DNA of 32,727 bases from Gemmatimonadota bacterium (lineage in GTDB: Bacteria; Gemmatimonadota; Gemmatimonadetes; Longimicrobiales; RSA9), in the NCBI GenBank assembly GCA_017881445.1, contig JADGQX010000021.1:1-32727 (forward strand). The letters are read 5' to 3'. Shown here one piece after another: positions 29,983 to 32,727 of the stretch (the stretch's first letter is position 1; each line of letters starts with the position of its first letter). Position numbers and translations under genes: made by a program. The notes beneath the pieces were generated by a model. It saw only the letters and a program-made list of their open reading frames with translations. It was not told the origin of the DNA and ran no database searches.

Positions 29983-30056
29983 GCATGCGCGAGATCGTGG
30001 AGGGAACTACCCCGGCGCGCGTGCTGCCCGTCGCCTTCGCCCGCGCGCCAGGGTGA
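29979..30056 (+). CDS. 25-codon mini-frame linking bshA and birA
   Basis: The frame begins MSMREIVEGTTPARV and ends at TGA 30054-30056. Its ATG overlaps the bshA stop (ATGA) and its stop overlaps the birA GTG (GTGA), so it is chained to both neighbours like every gene from miaA to coaX. Without it birA would be 70 nt from bshA with a GTG start and only a weak ribosome binding site (AGGG touching the start). It may encode a tiny protein or act only to pass ribosomes to birA. I do not recognise the peptide. Confidence 0.4.
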   Translation: MSMREIVEGTTPARVLPVAFARAPG

Positions 30057-30934
30057 GCGGACCTGCGCCGGTGCACGAGTGGGAGGGGCGCCCGGTCGAG
30101 GAGTGGCGCCTCGCCTGGGGGCTGCCATCGCTGCTGGTCTTCACCTCCGTCGAGTCCACCAACGACATCGCGCGCTCGCTCGCGGAGGGCGGTGCCCCCG
30201 GCGGTACCACCGTCCTGACCGATCAGCAGAGCCGGGGGCGCGGCCAGCGGGGCAGGGAATGGCAGGCGCCCACAGGCCGCGCCGTCCTCCTCTCCGTTGT
30301 GCTCCGCCCGCTTTCCGCGGGAGGAGCGGGCGTGCCGGGCGTCCTGCCGATCCGCGTGGGGCTGGCCGCGGCGGCGGTCATCGAGGCACTCACCGGCCAG
30401 GTGACATCGCTCAAGTGGCCCAACGACATCATGGCCGATGGCGGCAAGCTGGGTGGCATCCTCTGCGAGGGCGCGCTCGCCGGCACGGCCTTCAGCGCGA
30501 TCGCGGGGGTCGGAGTCAACGTGCTCCAGTCCGAGGAGGAGCTGCCGGCCGGGGTCGACCCCTCGGCCGTGTCGCTGGCCATGCTCGGCCGGCCGGCGCA
30601 GCGGCCCGCACTCGCGGGCGCGCTGGCCGCCGCCGTGGCCGCCCTGGGCCAGGACGCGGTGCGCCCGCTCTCCACCGCCGAGTTGCGCGAATTTGCCGGG
30701 CGTGACATTCTGCGCGACCGGGTTGTCACCTACGAGGGCGCGCCCCTCGGCATCGCCCGCGGCATCGCCGCTGACGGCGCGCTGCTCGTGGACGGCCCCG
30801 GCGGTCGCGCCGCGATCCGCAGCGGTACCATCCGTCCGGCCGACGGCCGTTATGCGCCGCCCGGAGACACGGGCCCCGCCGCCCCATCCGGGCGACCGGC
30901 GAGCCATCCACGTTCCCGCGACATCGGCTCATGA
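30053..30934 (+). CDS. birA: Biotin-[acetyl-CoA-carboxylase] ligase
   Basis: A 293-residue enzyme that activates biotin to biotinyl-AMP and attaches it to carrier proteins. Hallmarks are STNDIARSLAEGG, TDQQSRGRGQRGREW (the biotin/ATP loop) and SLKWPNDIMADGGKLGGILCEG. A small C-terminal beta-domain (VTYEGAPLGIARGI, GALLVDGPGGR) follows. There is no N-terminal helix-turn-helix, so it is a ligase-only form that cannot repress transcription in the E. coli manner. The start is GTG 30053, which overlaps the mini-frame stop; an earlier in-frame ATG at 29891 lies deep inside bshA and is not credible. Its stop overlaps coaX by 4 nt. Confidence 0.93.
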   Translation: MSGPAPVHEWEGRPVEEWRLAWGLPSLLVFTSVESTNDIARSLAEGGAPGGTTVLTDQQSRGRGQRGREWQAPTGRAVLLSVVLRPLSAGGAGVPGVLPIRVGLAAAAVIEALTGQVTSLKWPNDIMADGGKLGGILCEGALAGTAFSAIAGVGVNVLQSEEELPAGVDPSAVSLAMLGRPAQRPALAGALAAAVAALGQDAVRPLSTAELREFAGRDILRDRVVTYEGAPLGIARGIAADGALLVDGPGGRAAIRSGTIRPADGRYAPPGDTGPAAPSGRPASHPRSRDIGS

Positions 30935-31761
30935 ATCTCGTCTTCGACGTGGGCAACACCGAGACCGTCCTGGGCCTCTTCGACAACGGGAAGCTCCAGG
31001 AGCACTGGCGCATCGCCTCGTACCCGGAGCGGACGGTGGACGAGCTCGGGCTCCTCGTCCGCTCGCTCATCCGCGAGTCCGGGTTCGACTCTCAGCTCGT
31101 CACCGGCTCCACGGTCGGCTCCGTCGTGCCCCAGATCACGCCCGTGATCCTGGAGATGTGCGAGCGCCACCTCGGCGTGCACCCCTTCCTGGTCACCGCC
31201 GCCTCGCCCCTGCCCATCCGCCTCGACGTGGACGAGCCCTTCGGCGTCGGTGCCGACCGCATCGTCAACACGCTGGCCGCGGCACGGCTGTACCGCAGGG
31301 ACACCATTGCCGTGGATCTCGGCACCGCCACTACCTTCGACTGTATCACCGCCGACGGCGTCTTCCACGGCGGCGTCATCGCCCCGGGCGTCCGCACCGG
31401 CGCCGACAACCTCATCCGCCGCACCGCCAAGCTGCCACGCGTGGACCTCGAGCTGCCCGAAGCCGTCATCGGCCGCCGCACGGAAACCGCCGTCCGCAGC
31501 GGCATCTTCTTCGGCGTCGTGGACGCCATTGACGGCATGGTCCGCCGCATCAAGGCCGAATGGAAGCGCCCCGAAGCCCTCGTCGTCGCCACCGGCGGGT
31601 TCGCGGCCCTGGTCGCGCCCCACTGCACCACCGTGGACCGCGTCGAGCCCTTCCTCACCCTCATCGGCCTGGACATGGCGCACCAGCACCTGGCCGCCGC
31701 CGCCAGGCAACGATCTACCCCCACGCCCGCCCCCGCCCGTCCCGCTCCCCGGCGCAGGTGA
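30931..31761 (+). CDS. coaX: Type III pantothenate kinase
   Basis: A 276-residue kinase for the first step of coenzyme A synthesis. Motifs typical of type III are FDVGNTETVLGLF (phosphate loop, 5-17), PFGVGADRIVN, AVDLGTATTFDCI and GGVIAPGVRTGADNL. Unlike other pantothenate kinases this type is usually insensitive to CoA feedback. The ATG overlaps the birA stop (ATGA). The last ~20 residues are Pro/Arg-rich and look like a non-conserved tail. It ends the overlapping miaA-bshA-birA-coaX chain; the 150-bp gap after it holds the rpsU promoter and leader. Confidence 0.95.
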   Translation: MNLVFDVGNTETVLGLFDNGKLQEHWRIASYPERTVDELGLLVRSLIRESGFDSQLVTGSTVGSVVPQITPVILEMCERHLGVHPFLVTAASPLPIRLDVDEPFGVGADRIVNTLAAARLYRRDTIAVDLGTATTFDCITADGVFHGGVIAPGVRTGADNLIRRTAKLPRVDLELPEAVIGRRTETAVRSGIFFGVVDAIDGMVRRIKAEWKRPEALVVATGGFAALVAPHCTTVDRVEPFLTLIGLDMAHQHLAAAARQRSTPTPAPARPAPRRR

Positions 31762-31785
31762 GCGGCGCGATCGCCGCAAGGGGGG

Positions 31786-31815
31786 CTGGACGAAAGCAGA
31801 ACCCGGCGCTACACT
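31786..31815 (+). promoter_or_regulatory. Candidate rpsU promoter
   Basis: CTGGAC (31786-31791) and TACACT (31810-31815) are 18 nt apart. The predicted start near 31822 gives a leader of about 90 nt that includes a strong hairpin. The -10 box and spacer equal those predicted for gltBD. Confidence 0.45.
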
Positions 31816-31862
31816 TCAAGTCTGTCATCGCGGCAGGGAGGCGCCTCGCCTCCGCCGCCTTT

Positions 31863-31887
31863 CCGGGCGCGACTCTCTCGCGCCCGG
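31863..31887 (+). promoter_or_regulatory. 10-bp hairpin in the rpsU leader
   Basis: CCGGGCGCGA (31863-31872) pairs perfectly with TCGCGCCCGG (31878-31887) around CTCTC. It lacks a T-run, so it is unlikely to be a terminator, and it ends 9 nt before the AAGGGGGGGA ribosome binding site of rpsU. It could be a binding site for autogenous control of a ribosomal protein, or a 5' stabiliser. Confidence 0.5.
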
Positions 31888-31911
31888 GTCGGTTCGAAGG
31901 GGGGGACGTCT

Positions 31912-32115
31912 GTGATCGAAGTCACGCTCGGCGAAAACGACCGGCTTGACTGGGCACTCAAGCAGTTCCGGCGCAAGCTCATCCGCTCCGGCCTGCTGAA
32001 GGAGATCAAGAAGAAGCGCTTCTACGAGAAGCCCAGCGAGGCCAGGAAGCGCAAGCAGGCCGCCGCGCGCCGCCGCAGTGGCCGCGCCCGTCGCGCCGCC
32101 CAGCGCGCCACCTGA
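31912..32115 (+). CDS. rpsU: 30S ribosomal protein S21
   Basis: A 67-residue basic protein with the S21 pattern: an N-terminal strand IEVTLGENDRLDWALKQF, RRKLIRSGLLKEIKKKRFYEKPSEARKRKQ, and a Lys/Arg-rich tail. It binds near the 3' end of 16S rRNA in the 30S subunit and helps initiation. The GTG start has a very purine-rich ribosome binding site 6 nt upstream. It is not linked to dnaG or rpoD, as in proteobacteria, but stands alone with its own predicted promoter, leader hairpin and terminator. Confidence 0.95.
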   Translation: MIEVTLGENDRLDWALKQFRRKLIRSGLLKEIKKKRFYEKPSEARKRKQAAARRRSGRARRAAQRAT

Positions 32116-32141
32116 GCAATCGCTGACAGCCTCACCCCCAC

Positions 32142-32181
32142 AAGAAGGGGGCGCGGAGTCACTCCGCGCCCCCTTCTTCTT
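32142..32181 (+). terminator. Intrinsic terminator of rpsU
   Basis: An almost perfect inverted repeat (32142-32158 with 32162-32178, 3-nt loop TCA) has a GGGGGCGCGGAG core and ends in the T-rich tract TTCTTCTT (32174-32181). The A-rich start of the stem mirrors the tract, so it could also work in the opposite direction. The group II intron starts at the next base. Confidence 0.92.
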
Positions 32182-32727
32182 GTGTGCCCAGCATGGGCGA
32201 TGACTTGGAGGTGAAAGTCCTCCGGGGAGTTGGTCGTGGCGACCCAAGTGAACCGCAAGGCGCCGACGGTGAGGGGAGCGCTGAAAGAAGCGGCTAGCGA
32301 ACCCGCGGGCTGACGTACAGGAATCGGATGTGAGGCGGAGCCGACCAGGGCGAGCGGGCATGTGACCGCGAAGCTCTCGCGACCAAAGGTCAGGCGACGT
32401 AGATCCGGCAGTCGTGCGGGGACGGCCATCGTTCTTACCTGGGGAGATCTCGCTTCACGCCTGAAAGGGCGACGCCGCCGGGGAGCAGTCGACGTGGCGG
32501 AGCGAGAAGTCAGCGGAGGCCGTAGTACCGGGGCCGCAGGAGCGGACGCAGGGGAGGCCCTAAACGGGCACGAAGTCGGAAACGGCGGACACAGCCAAGG
32601 GCGGACCTAAACGGCTGAGGCCGGACCACGGGAAGGGCCGAACGAGAAGGAGAGCGCCACGCTCACGAAATGTGGGAAGGCATGGCACCAGATGTCCGCT
32701 TTGGCGGAGCTAGCGTGGGAGGGTACA
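32182..32727 (+). mobile_element. Group II intron, probable class C, 5' part (cut by window end)
   Basis: The sequence starts GTGTGCCCAGCATGGGC, a typical 5' end of class C introns. It continues with landmarks I recall from the Oceanobacillus iheyensis class C intron: GGTGAAAGTCC, CCGCAAGG, GTTCTTACCTGGGGAG (about 32431-32446) and GAAGTCAGCGGAGGCCGTAG (32506-32525), then GGAAGGGCCGAACGAG (32631-32646) where the internal protein frame should begin. The insertion point is directly after the U-tract of the rpsU terminator, the target class C introns prefer. The 3' ribozyme domains and most of the reverse transcriptase lie beyond the window. Confidence 0.88.
32692..32727 (+). CDS. Possible N-terminus of the intron reverse transcriptase/maturase (partial)
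   Basis: A frame open from 32611 to the window end reads KCGKAWHQMSALAELAWEGT near its end; the first ATG is at 32692. Many intron-encoded reverse transcriptases have a similar LAELA-type helix just before the first conserved RT blocks. Twelve codons are too few for a firm call, and the true start could be an upstream non-ATG codon. Confidence 0.35.
   Translation, partial: MSALAELAWEGT

Noticed and set aside
32362-32610. 82-codon frame near the right end
   Set aside because: It lies in the ribozyme part of the group II intron, where conserved RNA landmarks explain the sequence.

Overview
The window is about 70% G+C, uses ATG and GTG starts with clear purine-rich ribosome binding sites, and has tightly packed, often overlapping genes. 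The gene set suggests a Gram-negative environmental bacterium, most likely Gemmatimonadota or a close relative. It combines lipobox lipoproteins, a TonB-type protein, secreted proteins with carboxypeptidase-regulatory-like domains, a PQQ-type sugar dehydrogenase and bacillithiol synthesis (BshA). The phylum is an inference from this combination; there is no rRNA gene to confirm it.

Layout. Positions 1-767: end of a TonB-family protein, meeting gltD tail to tail. 754-7024 (minus): the gltBD glutamate synthase operon, with a promoter, a palindrome at the predicted transcription start, a 27-codon upstream reading frame, a folded leader and an intrinsic terminator just before gltB. 7149-12860: a DUF1906 lipoprotein, an ABC-F ATPase (minus), an unknown lipoprotein and the CstA peptide transporter. 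12878-17115 (minus): a signalling operon of one membrane hybrid histidine kinase and two paralogous receiver/HD-GYP proteins. 17342-22309: a PQQ-type dehydrogenase, secD, secF and tatD. 22401-25717: three tandem paralogues of a secreted family, the middle one apparently starting at CTG. 25813-31761: mutL, miaA, bshA, a 25-codon mini-frame, birA and coaX. From miaA on, each gene overlaps the next by 4 nt (ATGA or GTGA). A 222-bp element with inverted-repeat ends fills the mutL-miaA gap exactly. 31786-32181: rpsU with its own promoter, leader hairpin and terminator. 32182-end: the 5' part of a group II intron, starting just after the U-tract of the rpsU terminator, the site preferred by class C introns.

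How the genes work together. GltBD makes glutamate, the main amino-group donor. CstA imports peptides. SecDF and TatD serve secretion and quality control. MutL and MiaA serve DNA repair and tRNA modification. BshA, BirA and CoaX supply low-molecular-weight thiol, protein biotinylation and coenzyme A; the bshA-birA-pantothenate linkage recalls the Bacillus bshA-cca-birA-panBCD cluster. The kinase operon probably controls cyclic-di-GMP breakdown or a related HD-GYP output. The points most worth following up are the gltBD attenuator-like leader, the terminator-targeted intron, the mutL-miaA element, the triplicated secreted family and the mini-frame between bshA and birA.
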